A DNA stretch of 64,000 bases from assembly GCA_002354095.1 (NCBI GenBank), contig DEKX01000028.1, positions 124,001-188,000 on the forward strand, written 5' to 3'. Below, in pieces: positions 8,782 through 18,223 of the stretch. The position numbers were made by a program, and so were the translations under genes. The stretch is from Prevotella sp. UBA2711. GTDB taxonomy: Bacteria > Bacteroidota > Bacteroidia > Bacteroidales > Bacteroidaceae. Each line of letters begins with the position of its first letter. The stretch's first letter is position 1. The notes under the pieces are model-generated. The model saw nothing but the letters and a program-made list of their open reading frames with translations. It was not told the DNA's origin and searched no databases.

Positions 8782-11298
8782 ATGAAAAGAAATATAGTAT
8801 TTACCTTATTTATAATAATAAGTACGATTGCAGCCTTTGCACAAGGCTCAGTAAGGGGAAAGGTCTTAGATAAGCAAACCGATGAACCGATGGAGTTTGT
8901 TAATGTAGTAGTAGAGACACCGGCTGGGAAACTGGTGAAAGGAGCTATTACAGATGTTGACGGACGATTTAACATCACAGGACTCAATGACGGCTCGTAT
9001 CAGTTGCAAGTCACCTTTGTCGGCTACAAGACCTTAACCCGAAAATTCACCCTCTCTTCCCAAAAGAAGCAAGAGCACTTTAAAGCTTTATACATGTCAG
9101 AGGATGCCAAGGTTCTGGGCGAAGTACAGGTTACAGGTCAACGCTCACAGATGAAATTGGAGGTTGATCGCAAGGTTTTCTCTGTCGACCAGATATTGGC
9201 TGCGGCAGGCGGTTCAGCCAGCGACCTATTGGAGAACATTCCCAGTGTGGAAGTGACTACCGACGGTGAGATTTCGCTCCGAGGAAATTCAAGTGTAGAA
9301 GTATGGATCAATGGTAAAGCCAGTGGATTGACTACCGACAACCGTGCTGAGATTCTGCAACAGATTCCTGCTGAGAGTATTGAGCGCATTGAGGTGATTG
9401 ACAATCCTTCTGCCAAATATTCCCCCGAGGGTTCTGCTGGCATCATCAATATCGTACTGAAACGCGATCGCAAGGCTGGTTATTACGGTTCACTACGTGC
9501 TGGTGCTAATATCTACGGCGGATGGAACACGAGTGGCAACATCAATTACTCCAGTGGCGTACTCGATGCTTATGCCAATGTGGGGTTCCGCCAGCGCAAG
9601 AACCAAGGAGGCAGCGAGAGCGACCAGCACTACAAGCAGACCAATCAGTATCAGCGCTATAATAGCGAGAGCAAAAACAGGGGACATAACCTCTTTACCC
9701 GTATGGGGCTTACTTGGCATTTTACCAAGAAGGACGACCTCTCCATCGGCGGCATGATGATGCACGGCAAAGGACATAATAGCAGCACTACGCCCTATCA
9801 TTACGGCACTATCGGTGCTGCAGAAGACACCTACCTGATGTTCCGACAGAACAATGGCGATGGTGATATGCACTTCTATCATGCTGATATGGGCTACGAG
9901 CACCGGTGGAGCGACACCCATAAACTGACGGCTAATGTGGAGTTCAATCGCTGGATGAGCGACAACGACAATGTCTATCGGGATAGCACTTCGTTTGTTG
10001 CGACCAAATCGCAACCCACAGTGTACAGTTACCAGTTGCGCCCCATGCATGTTCGCAACCGGTCATGGGAGGTGAAACTCGACTATGAGAACCAGATTAC
10101 CAAGGACTTCAAACTGGAGGCTGGCTATAACGGTCGCTTCTCGCATGAGAACACACCGCAGGAATCATGGTTTGCCAACAACTGGGAAGGTAATAACCAA
10201 GTGGAGGACGAACTTTATTATAACCGTTTCATCTATTCCATGGACACCCATGCCCTCTATGCAACCCTTAACGCCAAGGTGGGAAAACTGGGTATCATGG
10301 CTGGTTTACGAGGTGAATACTGGAAGGTGAATACCGAGAGTTATGACTACGCCCAGGAACATGGGACGGCAACCAAGGACGAACCTTATAAAAAGGATTT
10401 CTTCAAGCTCTTCCCATCACTCTTTCTAAACTATTCATTGACAGAAACGGCTCAGTTACAACTCAACTACACCTATCGCCTGCGTCGTCCATGGGGCGGA
10501 CAGCTTAATTCCTTCCGCAACACCAGCGATGCTTCGATGGTGTCGTTCGGTAATCCAGAACTGACACCGGAATACACCCATGCCATATCGCTTAATTTCC
10601 TGAAGACATGGGAGCAACACACACTGAGTATTTCTACTTACTACCGTCCTACGACTGATGTCATGCAGCGTATTCGCTATCAGAACGCAGACGATGGTAT
10701 GATGTATATGACCACGATGAACCTCACCAAACGTCAGAGTCTGGGTGTAGAGATTATCGGGAAAAATAAACTGTGGCGCATTCTCGACCTGACCACTACC
10801 GTTAATGGATATTGGAACAAACTGGATGGGTTTACCTATGTCATAGACGGACAGACAGTAACGGGTGAGGGTGACAACAGTTTCTCATGGGACGCCCGTA
10901 TGTTAGCCTCCCTCATCCTGCCCTACGACATTTCCGTGCAGTTGACAGGTAACTACCGTTCCCGTGGTGTCATCACACAGGGTTATCGCAAGCCAAACGC
11001 TTCGCTCGACCTGGGTATCCGCAAGAACTTCTTCAACAAGAAATTCTCCGTAGCCTTCAACTGGCGCGACGTGTTCAATACCCGCAAGTGGCAGAACTAT
11101 ACAGAGAGTGAAACCTTCTGGCGCTACCAGAAGAACTGGCGTGACCCGATGGTCAACATTCAGGTCACATGGAACTTCGGAAACATGAACAACCAGAAGC
11201 GATTCAATCGCGAGGAACTGCAACCAGGCAATGAGCAACAGCAGCAAGAACAGCCACAGCAAAACCAAGGATACCAGCAGTCTGGTGGAGAGGATTAA
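8782..11298 (+). CDS. TonB-dependent receptor-like outer-membrane beta-barrel protein
   Basis: An 838-residue outer-membrane protein with a signal peptide (MKRNIVFTLFIIIS...AFA), a carboxypeptidase-regulatory-like domain (GSVRGKVLDKQTDEP to VGYKT, about 22-100), a plug domain with GSASDLLENIPSVEV and IERIEVIDNPSAKYSPEGSAGIINIVLK, and a long C-terminal barrel of the OMP_b-brl_3 kind ending in a Gln-rich tail. It probably imports a chelated metal or a small nutrient with TonB; the substrate is not decidable. The start could also be the ATG at 8773. No SusD partner is adjacent. A strong terminator follows. Confidence 0.88.
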   Translation: MKRNIVFTLFIIISTIAAFAQGSVRGKVLDKQTDEPMEFVNVVVETPAGKLVKGAITDVDGRFNITGLNDGSYQLQVTFVGYKTLTRKFTLSSQKKQEHFKALYMSEDAKVLGEVQVTGQRSQMKLEVDRKVFSVDQILAAAGGSASDLLENIPSVEVTTDGEISLRGNSSVEVWINGKASGLTTDNRAEILQQIPAESIERIEVIDNPSAKYSPEGSAGIINIVLKRDRKAGYYGSLRAGANIYGGWNTSGNINYSSGVLDAYANVGFRQRKNQGGSESDQHYKQTNQYQRYNSESKNRGHNLFTRMGLTWHFTKKDDLSIGGMMMHGKGHNSSTTPYHYGTIGAAEDTYLMFRQNNGDGDMHFYHADMGYEHRWSDTHKLTANVEFNRWMSDNDNVYRDSTSFVATKSQPTVYSYQLRPMHVRNRSWEVKLDYENQITKDFKLEAGYNGRFSHENTPQESWFANNWEGNNQVEDELYYNRFIYSMDTHALYATLNAKVGKLGIMAGLRGEYWKVNTESYDYAQEHGTATKDEPYKKDFFKLFPSLFLNYSLTETAQLQLNYTYRLRRPWGGQLNSFRNTSDASMVSFGNPELTPEYTHAISLNFLKTWEQHTLSISTYYRPTTDVMQRIRYQNADDGMMYMTTMNLTKRQSLGVEIIGKNKLWRILDLTTTVNGYWNKLDGFTYVIDGQTVTGEGDNSFSWDARMLASLILPYDISVQLTGNYRSRGVITQGYRKPNASLDLGIRKNFFNKKFSVAFNWRDVFNTRKWQNYTESETFWRYQKNWRDPMVNIQVTWNFGNMNNQKRFNREELQPGNEQQQQEQPQQNQGYQQSGGED

Positions 11299-11301
11299 AA
11301 G

Positions 11302-11339
11302 AAAAGCCAAAGAAAATTGATTTTTTCTTTGGCTTTTTT
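11302..11339 (+). terminator. Rho-independent terminator after the receptor gene
   Basis: AAAAGCCAAAGAAAA pairs with TTTTCTTTGGCTTTT across a short TTGA-containing loop and ends in a T run. The descending stem supplies the TTG of the next promoter. Confidence 0.8.
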
Positions 11340-11359
11340 CATACAATTTCGTACCTTTG
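11329..11359 (+). promoter_or_regulatory. Promoter of the thiamine salvage operon
   Basis: TTG (11329-11331), 20 bases, TACCTTTG (11352-11359). The TTG lies inside the stem of the preceding terminator. Transcription would start just before the TPP aptamer. Confidence 0.7.
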
Positions 11360-11369
11360 CAGCTGAATT

Positions 11370-11450
11370 ATCAAGGGGTGCCGTCGGTTTGACGGCTGAG
11401 ATGATACCCTCTAAACCTGATGCGGGCAATACCGACGTAGGGATGATAGA
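11370..11450 (+). ncRNA. TPP riboswitch (THI element)
   Basis: The conserved aptamer parts occur in order: AAGGGGTGCC, GGCTGAGA (11394-11401), ACCC, CCTGATGCGGGCAATACC and CGTAGGGA (11436-11443). They match the THI element that binds thiamine pyrophosphate and shuts off expression. About 30 bases downstream, CCCCTT (11472-11477) is complementary to AAGGGG (11373-11378), so competition for the P1 strand is a possible expression platform; that part is inference. The downstream operon is thiamine uptake and pyrophosphorylation, which fits. Confidence 0.95.
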
Positions 11451-11513
11451 GCAAAAATCAACAACAGAGAGCCCCTTTATTTTTATGAATTTAAAATTAA
11501 AGGAAAAGAAAAG

Positions 11514-13778
11514 ATGAAAAGATTGTTTCTTTTAGGTCTGCTGGGCATGACAATGAACATGCAGGCAGCAGAAGTGGACACACTGAAGAGTGTGGAGTTA
11601 CAAAACGTACAGGTAGTGTCTACACGTGCGACAAAGAAAACACCTGTCGCATTTGTTAACATGGACAAAGAACAGTTGAAGGCCGTCAACTATGGTCAGG
11701 ATGTTCCTTACCTGCTGTCACTGACTCCTTCTGTAACTATGACGAGTGACGCTGGTAACGGTATCGGCTATACCTCGATCCGTGTGCGTGGAACAGACCC
11801 TACCCGTATCAACATCACAGCCAACGGAATCCCGATGAATGATGCCGAGAGTGCAGGACTTTACTGGGTGAATATGGGTGATTTCGCCAGCAGTGTACAG
11901 TCCATGCAGATACAACGCGGTGTGGGTACCTCTACCAATGGTGCCGGTGCCTTCGGTGCTACCATCAACATGCAGACCGAGAATATCGGAATCAATCCGT
12001 TTATCGGTGTTGACCTGAGTGCTGGTTCTTACTATAGCCATAAAGAGACACTGCGCTTCGGAACAGGTTTGCTGGGTGGTCACTGGGGCATTCAGGGACG
12101 CTTGTCAAACATCGGTTCGAAGGGCTATCTGGACCGTGCATCCACCAAGCTGAACAGCTATTTCCTGCAGGCAGGATGGTTTGGCGACAACACGGTGGTG
12201 AAGTTCATCACATGGAATGGTATCGAGGAGACATACCATGCTTGGAACTACACATCGAAATACGAGCAATCGCTCTATGGTCGTACCTATAACTCGTGTG
12301 GTGAATACTACGACGAACAGGGTAACCGTCACTATTATGACGATCAGACAGACAACTACCACCAACAGAACTACCAACTCATCTGGAACCAGCGCCTCAC
12401 GAATGAGCTGAAGTTGAATGCTGCCCTACACTACACCAAAGGTCACGGCTACTATAATGAATACAAAACGAACCGTTCCCTCTTCGAATATGATTTGGAT
12501 AAGACTATGACATGGGCAGAGAGCGACCTGATACGCAAGAAGACGATGGACAACGACTTCTACGGAGTCGTAGCGTCGCTGACCTATGATAACAAGAAAA
12601 ACCTGCAGGCCATCATAGGTGGAGGATGGAACAAATATGATGGCGACCATTACGGACTCATTCCCTGGGTGAAGAAACCCGTGGACGAGCTGATGCCTGA
12701 CCACCGCTACTATGACAATAATACGAAGAAGACTGACTTCAACATTTATGGTAAAGTAATCTACGACCTGCTACCTGGCCTGAATGCCTTCATAGACCTG
12801 CAGTACCGCCATATAGGCATCAAGATGAACGGTCCGACGGACGAGATAGACTGGACAACGAATAAACGTATTGTCTATGACATCCAAAAGTCGTACGACT
12901 TCTTCAACCCGAAGTTCGGACTGAACTACGACATCACACAGAACCATAAGGTTTATGCTTCGTATGCCATTGCCCATAAGGAACCGACCCGTAACAATTT
13001 TGAGAACAACAATAATGCCGGACTCGAAATGCCTAAGGCAGAAAGACTGAACGACCTGGAGGCAGGCTATAAGTTCCAGTCAAAGCTTTTCTCTGCGGGA
13101 GTCAATCTTTACTGGATGAACTACAAGGACCAGTTTGTGCTGACAGGCGAGATTGACAAGATTGGTGAGGCTATCACCAGAAATATGCCCAAAAGCTACC
13201 GCATCGGCGTGGAACTGGAAGCTGCATGGAAACCAGTTGACTGGTTCCGCTGGGATGCTAATGCCACCCTTTCAAAAAACCGTGTGAAGGACATCACTGT
13301 CCAACTGACAGACGGCAGTGTGGCAGACCTGGGCACTCAGCCACTGGCATTCTCACCCGATTTCTTGTTAAACAACGTCCTGACTTTCTCCTACTGCGGT
13401 TTCAAGGCTGCTGTACAGAGCCAATATGTCAGCGACCAGTATCTTACCAACACCGGTTTCAAGAGCTATCAGACGCTGGATGACAACGGCAAACCGGTTG
13501 ATGTGGGGATGATGTTAGAAGGACACTTCAACACAAATCTCGACTTGTCCTACAACTTCCGCCTTCCCAAGATGGGGATAAAGGATGCCACCATCGGTGT
13601 GACCCTCTATAACCTTTTCTCGGCAAAATACGACAATAACGGATGGGCTGCACCCGCCTATACCAAGGAGAATGGCAAGGTGATAGCCACTGGTTGGAGT
13701 GAGTCCGACCAGTATGAGGCAGGTTTCGCCCCCTCAGCACCGTTTAACTTCATGGCTCATTTATCTGTGAATTTCTAG
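11514..13778 (+). CDS. TonB-dependent receptor, probable thiamine (or precursor) outer-membrane transporter
   Basis: A 754-residue receptor with signal peptide (MKRLFLLGLLGMTMNMQA), a plug domain (LQNVQVVSTRATKKTPVAF, then SIRVRGTDPTRINITANGIPMND and a GAFGATINMQT segment) and a 22-strand-type barrel ending in an aromatic C-terminus (LSVNF). It lacks the N-terminal carboxypeptidase-like domain of the previous receptor. Its position directly under a TPP riboswitch and ahead of a PnuC-type permease and thiamine pyrophosphokinase makes it the outer-membrane step of thiamine salvage, as known for Bacteroides. The role rests on context and family. Confidence 0.9.
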   Translation: MKRLFLLGLLGMTMNMQAAEVDTLKSVELQNVQVVSTRATKKTPVAFVNMDKEQLKAVNYGQDVPYLLSLTPSVTMTSDAGNGIGYTSIRVRGTDPTRINITANGIPMNDAESAGLYWVNMGDFASSVQSMQIQRGVGTSTNGAGAFGATINMQTENIGINPFIGVDLSAGSYYSHKETLRFGTGLLGGHWGIQGRLSNIGSKGYLDRASTKLNSYFLQAGWFGDNTVVKFITWNGIEETYHAWNYTSKYEQSLYGRTYNSCGEYYDEQGNRHYYDDQTDNYHQQNYQLIWNQRLTNELKLNAALHYTKGHGYYNEYKTNRSLFEYDLDKTMTWAESDLIRKKTMDNDFYGVVASLTYDNKKNLQAIIGGGWNKYDGDHYGLIPWVKKPVDELMPDHRYYDNNTKKTDFNIYGKVIYDLLPGLNAFIDLQYRHIGIKMNGPTDEIDWTTNKRIVYDIQKSYDFFNPKFGLNYDITQNHKVYASYAIAHKEPTRNNFENNNNAGLEMPKAERLNDLEAGYKFQSKLFSAGVNLYWMNYKDQFVLTGEIDKIGEAITRNMPKSYRIGVELEAAWKPVDWFRWDANATLSKNRVKDITVQLTDGSVADLGTQPLAFSPDFLLNNVLTFSYCGFKAAVQSQYVSDQYLTNTGFKSYQTLDDNGKPVDVGMMLEGHFNTNLDLSYNFRLPKMGIKDATIGVTLYNLFSAKYDNNGWAAPAYTKENGKVIATGWSESDQYEAGFAPSAPFNFMAHLSVNF

Positions 13779-13792
13779 ACCCTCTCTAACTC

Positions 13793-13806
13793 CCCCTGTT
13801 GAGGGG
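13793..13806 (+). other. Intercistronic hairpin in the thiamine operon
   Basis: CCCCT and AGGGG flank a GTTG loop in the 42-base gap between the receptor and permease genes, without a T run. It may lower readthrough or stabilise the receptor message; role inferred. Confidence 0.4.
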
Positions 13807-13820
13807 AATACATTGAAATT

Positions 13821-14387
13821 ATGTTCGACTGGTTAGACATACTCACAACGATACTCGGGCTGATATATATCTGGCTCGAGTATCGGGCCAGCATCTGGCT
13901 ATGGCTGGTGGGAGTTGTGATGCCAGCCCTTGATATTGTACTCTATTGGAAGCACGGACTCTATGGCGACTCGGGTATGGCGTGCTATTATACCCTGGCT
14001 GCCATCTATGGTTTTATAGCATGGAAATGGGGAACAACAGAAAAGAAAGAGTTGCCCATCACTCATATGCCCATGAAAAACTATTTACCAGCTGCTATTT
14101 TCTTCTTCGCTGCATGGGCTGTCACCTATTATATACTGATTACGTGGACGAACTCCACCGTGCCCCTACTCGACGCCTTTACTAATGCCCTCTCGTTTGT
14201 GGGGCTATGGGCACTGGCTCGTAAATACATCGAGCAATGGTTCTTCTGGATTGTGGTGGATGTAGTTTGCTGCATACTTTATATACAAAAAGACATTCCT
14301 TTTAAAGCAGGACTTTACGGACTTTATGTCATCATTGCTATAGCTGGATATTTCAAATGGAAAAAAATTTCGACGCAGTTATCTTAG
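13821..14387 (+). CDS. pnuT: PnuC-family permease, probable thiamine transporter (PnuT)
   Basis: A 188-residue inner-membrane protein with about seven helices rich in tryptophan and aromatic residues (LEYRASIWLWLVGVV, YGFIAWKWG). This is the PnuC vitamin-transporter fold, in which uptake is driven by intracellular phosphorylation. Placement between a TPP-riboswitch-controlled receptor and a thiamine pyrophosphokinase points to thiamine rather than nicotinamide riboside. The last 31 bases overlap the kinase gene. Confidence 0.88.
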   Translation: MFDWLDILTTILGLIYIWLEYRASIWLWLVGVVMPALDIVLYWKHGLYGDSGMACYYTLAAIYGFIAWKWGTTEKKELPITHMPMKNYLPAAIFFFAAWAVTYYILITWTNSTVPLLDAFTNALSFVGLWALARKYIEQWFFWIVVDVVCCILYIQKDIPFKAGLYGLYVIIAIAGYFKWKKISTQLS

Positions 14388-14968
14388 CCAACGGGGATTT
14401 CCCAACTCACGAGATTCCCCTGAAGGTGCTGCATGCGGCAAAACATGTCGTATGCTGCGATGGTGCTATTGCCGATTATCCAAAAGCGGATGTGGTGATA
14501 GGCGACGGCGACTCGGTGCCTCAGGAATACCACGACAGACTGATACAAGTGGATGAGCAGGAGGATAATGACCTGACTAAAGCCACCCGCTATTGCTTAG
14601 CACAAGGCTGGCGGAAAATTGCATATCTTGGATGCACAGGGAAACGGGAGGACCATACCCTCGGCAATATCTCACTGCTGATGCGCTATTTCAGGGAATA
14701 TCATGTGAGAGGGGTGATGTACACAGACCATGGCTACTTCATAGCAGCGCAAGGGGACAACACGTTCGATGTGCAGGCAGGCCAACAGGTCAGCATCTTC
14801 AATTTCGGATGTACTGAATTATCATCCGAAGGACTGAAATGGCAGTGTTATCCCACCACAGAATGGTGGCAGGGCACTCTGAACGAGGCATTGGGAAATT
14901 CCTTCACCATCCACGCCAACGGGTATTATCTGATATTCATAAGCCGTAAGGAATATATTTGCCAATAA
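14357..14968 (+). CDS. thiN: Thiamine pyrophosphokinase
   Basis: A 203-residue cytosolic enzyme that transfers pyrophosphate from ATP to thiamine to give TPP, trapping imported thiamine. Diagnostic segments: CCDGAIADY, DVVIGDGDSVP, EDNDLTKATRYC and GCTGKREDHTLGNISLL, which together form the nucleotide and substrate site of the TPK family. Usual length. It overlaps the permease gene by 31 bases, implying translational coupling, and is the last gene of the riboswitch operon. Confidence 0.93.
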   Translation: MEKNFDAVILANGDFPTHEIPLKVLHAAKHVVCCDGAIADYPKADVVIGDGDSVPQEYHDRLIQVDEQEDNDLTKATRYCLAQGWRKIAYLGCTGKREDHTLGNISLLMRYFREYHVRGVMYTDHGYFIAAQGDNTFDVQAGQQVSIFNFGCTELSSEGLKWQCYPTTEWWQGTLNEALGNSFTIHANGYYLIFISRKEYICQ

Positions 14969-14970
14969 AT

Positions 14971-15001
14971 TTGCATTTTCTCGCATTTATTACTACCTTT
15001 G
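14971..15001 (+). promoter_or_regulatory. Promoter of the lipoprotein pair
   Basis: TTG (14971-14973), 20 bases, TACCTTTG (14994-15001), starting two bases after the thiN stop. Confidence 0.7.
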
Positions 15002-15021
15002 TGCCATTGAATTGAAAGAAT

Positions 15022-16692
15022 ATGAAAAGAAAACTAATGTTACTGGTTGGTGCTATGGCACTGCTGACTTCGTGTGGCGGAGGACTGAAATCGCTTTCTG
15101 CCGATAATTTCAAGGTGAATCCTAATCCTTTGGAAACTGAGGGTGGACAGGTACAGGCTACTATCAACGGCATGTTTCCTGAACAATACATGAACCGCAA
15201 GGCTGTAGTGACCGTCATACCAGAACTACGATACACAAAAAATGGTGTGCAGCAAACTGCCAAAGGGCAATCGGCTTCATTCCAAGGTGAGAAGGTGATG
15301 GGCAACGACCAGACTATCTCGTACCTGCTGGGAGGTCATTATACCATGAAGACCGCCTTCCCCTACGAACCAGCCATGCAGCAGAGCGAACTCTATCTGA
15401 CGTTTGATGCCAAGGTGGGCAACAAGGCAGTGAAAGTACCAGCCGTGAAGATTGCCGATGGCGTGATTGCCACGAGTGAACTGTATCATCAGAGCATCAA
15501 GACTGCACAGCCTTGTGTGGCACAGGATGCTTTCCAACGCATTACCGAACAGAAACAGGAAGCCAATATCAAGTTCCTAATCCAGCAGGCAGAACTGCGT
15601 AAAAGTGAGCTGCAGTCGAATTCCGTACAGGACTTCGTAAAGATGTTGCAGCAAATAGCCCGCGACCAAGAGGGACTCAACCTGTCGGACGTAGAGATTT
15701 CAGCCTACGCTTCGCCTGACGGTGGACTGAAGTTGAACGAGCAGTTAGCCAACAAGCGTCAGCAGAACACGGAGAGTTATGTGCGCCAACAGCTGAAGGA
15801 TGCCAATTTGGAAGGTGGCATCAGTTCGGAATATACCGCTCAAGACTGGGAGGGATTCCAGGAATTGGTGAAGGCCAGCGATATTCCTGATAAGGACGTG
15901 ATACTGCGCGTGCTCTCGATGTATGAAGACCCACAGGAGCGAGAACAGCAAATCAAGAATATGAGTCAGGGCTTCAAGGAACTGGCTGAGGGCGTACTGC
16001 CTGAGTTGCGTCGTGCCCGTATGACCATCAACTATGAGGTGATAGGACGTGATGACGACCAGATTTTTGCACAACTAAAACAAGATGCATCGAAACTGAG
16101 CGTGGAGGAACTGATTTATGCCGCTTCTATTGCTCCTACAGATAGCGAAAAAGAACAAATACTGAAAACGACAGCCCGCCTGTATCCTCAGGATAACAGA
16201 GCATCTAACAACCTGGGGGTACTGGCATTACAACAGGGCAAAAAGGAAGAAGCTATCCAATATTTCAAGCAAGCAGGAGAATTGCCGGAAGCCAGTGCAA
16301 ACCTGGGACTGATTTCCCTGCAGGAGGGACATACGCAGGAGGCAGAGAACCTGATTGCCAAATCGGCAGGAGCTTACGGTCTGTCGGAGGCTCTGGGTAA
16401 CCTGCATCTGGCACAAGGCAACTATGCGCTTGCACAGCAGGACTTCGGCTATCGCCCCAGCAACAGTGCTGCACTGGCTCAGTTGTTAAACAAAGACTAT
16501 GCCCGTGCGCAGCAGACCTTGAAGAACGTGAAGGAGGCTAATGGCATGACCGATTATCTGGCTGCTATTGTACAAGCTCGTCAGGGCAACCAAGAGGCTG
16601 CCGCTTCATTCCTGCGCAGTGCTTTACAGAAAGATCCTACGCTGAAGCAGTATGCCGACAAGGATTTGGAACTCAAGAATATCAGAAAGTAA
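15022..16692 (+). CDS. Lipoprotein with an OmpA-like segment and TPR repeats
   Basis: A 556-residue lipoprotein (MKRKLMLLVGAMALLTSC, lipidation Cys18). The middle carries SAYASPDGGLKLNEQLANKR, which resembles the peptidoglycan-binding loop region of OmpA-C-like domains. The C-terminal 190 residues are TPR-like (NNLGVLALQQGKKEEAIQYFKQA, ASANLGLISLQEGHTQEAENL). It is probably a cell-envelope scaffold tethered to the outer membrane; exact role unknown. Its stop overlaps the ATG of the next lipoprotein (TAATG), so the two are co-translated. Confidence 0.8.
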   Translation: MKRKLMLLVGAMALLTSCGGGLKSLSADNFKVNPNPLETEGGQVQATINGMFPEQYMNRKAVVTVIPELRYTKNGVQQTAKGQSASFQGEKVMGNDQTISYLLGGHYTMKTAFPYEPAMQQSELYLTFDAKVGNKAVKVPAVKIADGVIATSELYHQSIKTAQPCVAQDAFQRITEQKQEANIKFLIQQAELRKSELQSNSVQDFVKMLQQIARDQEGLNLSDVEISAYASPDGGLKLNEQLANKRQQNTESYVRQQLKDANLEGGISSEYTAQDWEGFQELVKASDIPDKDVILRVLSMYEDPQEREQQIKNMSQGFKELAEGVLPELRRARMTINYEVIGRDDDQIFAQLKQDASKLSVEELIYAASIAPTDSEKEQILKTTARLYPQDNRASNNLGVLALQQGKKEEAIQYFKQAGELPEASANLGLISLQEGHTQEAENLIAKSAGAYGLSEALGNLHLAQGNYALAQQDFGYRPSNSAALAQLLNKDYARAQQTLKNVKEANGMTDYLAAIVQARQGNQEAAASFLRSALQKDPTLKQYADKDLELKNIRK

Positions 16693-17708
16693 TGAAGCAC
16701 TGGGGGATTAGCTATTGGGGGTTGGCGTTGGGCTGTTTGCTTTTATTAAGCAGTTGCGGTCCTGAAGGTGACAAATTCCGCCTGTCGGGTCGTTTGCGTA
16801 ATATCAACCAAGGCGACTTCTTTGTTTACAGCACCGATGGTGCCTTTGTTGGTATTGACACTATCAAGGTGCGCAATGGTAGATTCAGCTATGAGAAAGA
16901 GATGCGTAAGGACTTCACTCTCATGCTGGTATTCCCTAACTTCAGTGAACAGGCAGTATTTGCCAGCCCTGGTGAAGAGGTGGAAATCAAAGGTGACGCT
17001 ACCCATCTTCGTGAGATGACCATCTACGGCACCGATGAGAACGACGAACTGACCAAACTGCGCATCCGCCTCAATAAACTGACTCCACCAGAGGTAGCAG
17101 GCGAGGTAGCTAAGTTTATAGAAGAGAACCCTACTTCGATAGTCAGTATCCACTTGCTCGACAGGTATTTCGTTTCCACAAAGACACCTGACTATACAGA
17201 AGCACAACGCTTAGCTGCCCTGATGTTGAAGGCGAATCCAGACAATGGACAAATACGCAAACTGAAGAAACAGATTGACGGTTTGAAGAACAATAGGCTA
17301 CAAGCTATGTTACCTATTATCACGGCAACCGATTTGAAAGGACAGAAGATAACAACCGCACAACTGAAAGGAAAAGTCGGTGTTATCTCTACATGGGCTA
17401 CATGGAACTATCCCAGTATGGATATCCAACGCAAACTGCAAAAGCTGCAGAAGAAATATCCACAGGATTTATCTTTGATCAGTATCTGTCTGGACGGCAA
17501 CAAGCAGGAATGTAAAAAACGCGTAGAACGTGACTCGCTACAATGGCCTGTAGTATGCGACGGTTTATTGTTCCAGACTCCCATGGTCCAGCAGTTGGGC
17601 CTGTTTGTGGTACCTGCCATGATAGTGACCAACAAGCAAGGAAAGATTGTGGCTCAAGACATTGAAGCTAACAAGGTAGAAGAGGAAATCGGGAAACTGC
17701 TGAAATAG
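16692..17708 (+). CDS. Thioredoxin-fold lipoprotein lacking the CxxC active site
   Basis: A 338-residue lipoprotein (LLLLSSC). The N-terminal half (about 25-120) is a beta-rich DUF4369-like domain with RLSGRL, GRFSYEKE and SPGEEVEIKGDATH. The C-terminal half is a TlpA/AhpC-type thioredoxin fold (TDLKGQKITTAQLKGKVGVIS, then KYPQDLSLISICLD). Where the active site would be WCxxC, residues 235-242 read WATWNYPS, with Asn239 and Ser242 replacing the two cysteines. Disulfide chemistry is therefore unlikely and a structural or binding role more likely. It is coupled to the upstream TPR lipoprotein. The signal peptide starts with decayed TTGGCTR-like heptamers (16708-16735). Confidence 0.8.
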   Translation: MKHWGISYWGLALGCLLLLSSCGPEGDKFRLSGRLRNINQGDFFVYSTDGAFVGIDTIKVRNGRFSYEKEMRKDFTLMLVFPNFSEQAVFASPGEEVEIKGDATHLREMTIYGTDENDELTKLRIRLNKLTPPEVAGEVAKFIEENPTSIVSIHLLDRYFVSTKTPDYTEAQRLAALMLKANPDNGQIRKLKKQIDGLKNNRLQAMLPIITATDLKGQKITTAQLKGKVGVISTWATWNYPSMDIQRKLQKLQKKYPQDLSLISICLDGNKQECKKRVERDSLQWPVVCDGLLFQTPMVQQLGLFVVPAMIVTNKQGKIVAQDIEANKVEEEIGKLLK

Positions 17709-17710
17709 TT

Positions 17711-18205
17711 TTAAACGTCTGGTTGGAAAAGCACCACCCTACCCGCTTTCAGTGATTGCGGAACATCTATGAGACGCTGATTACTGCTTCCACGGAAGAG
17801 CAATGTCTCATCACGCAATGACTTGATAAACGGACCATCTACCAAAACATCTATCAATTCCAACAGTTGGCGATGCCGGGGATTGTGCAAGAGTGTTTCA
17901 TAGGTGAAACCTGTAAAGCACCAGATATCTTTTGTTGTACGCTGACGGATGGCTCGTGCCAACTCAGCAAATCCCTCAGGCTGATACATCGGGTCGCCTC
18001 CCGTAAACGTAACATTAGCGTATGGGTCAGCCTCGATGATACGCATAATCTCCTCGGTTGACATCGGATGACCACCGCTAAAATCCCACGACTGCGGATT
18101 ATGGCAGCCAGGACAGGCATGACGGCATCCAGCACAATAGATAGAGGTCCGGAAACCCGGACCATCTACCATTGTATCTTCTATGATGTCTAAGACAGAT
18201 ATCAC
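17711..18205 (-). CDS. nrdG: Anaerobic ribonucleotide reductase activating protein
   Basis: A 164-residue radical-SAM enzyme that installs the glycyl radical on NrdD. The CxxxCxxC iron-sulfur ligands are Cys27, Cys31 and Cys34 within CRHACPGCHNPQSW, preceded by DTMVDGPGFRTSIYCAGC. FTGGDPMYQPEG is the SAM-binding glycine segment. The start is a GTG 18 bases after the nrdD stop; no ATG lies at the expected N-terminus, and family alignment supports this position. Active without oxygen, consistent with an anaerobe. Confidence 0.93.
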   Translation of the reverse strand: MISVLDIIEDTMVDGPGFRTSIYCAGCRHACPGCHNPQSWDFSGGHPMSTEEIMRIIEADPYANVTFTGGDPMYQPEGFAELARAIRQRTTKDIWCFTGFTYETLLHNPRHRQLLELIDVLVDGPFIKSLRDETLLFRGSSNQRLIDVPQSLKAGRVVLFQPDV

Positions 18206-18223
18206 TTTTTTACTTTTCTACCT

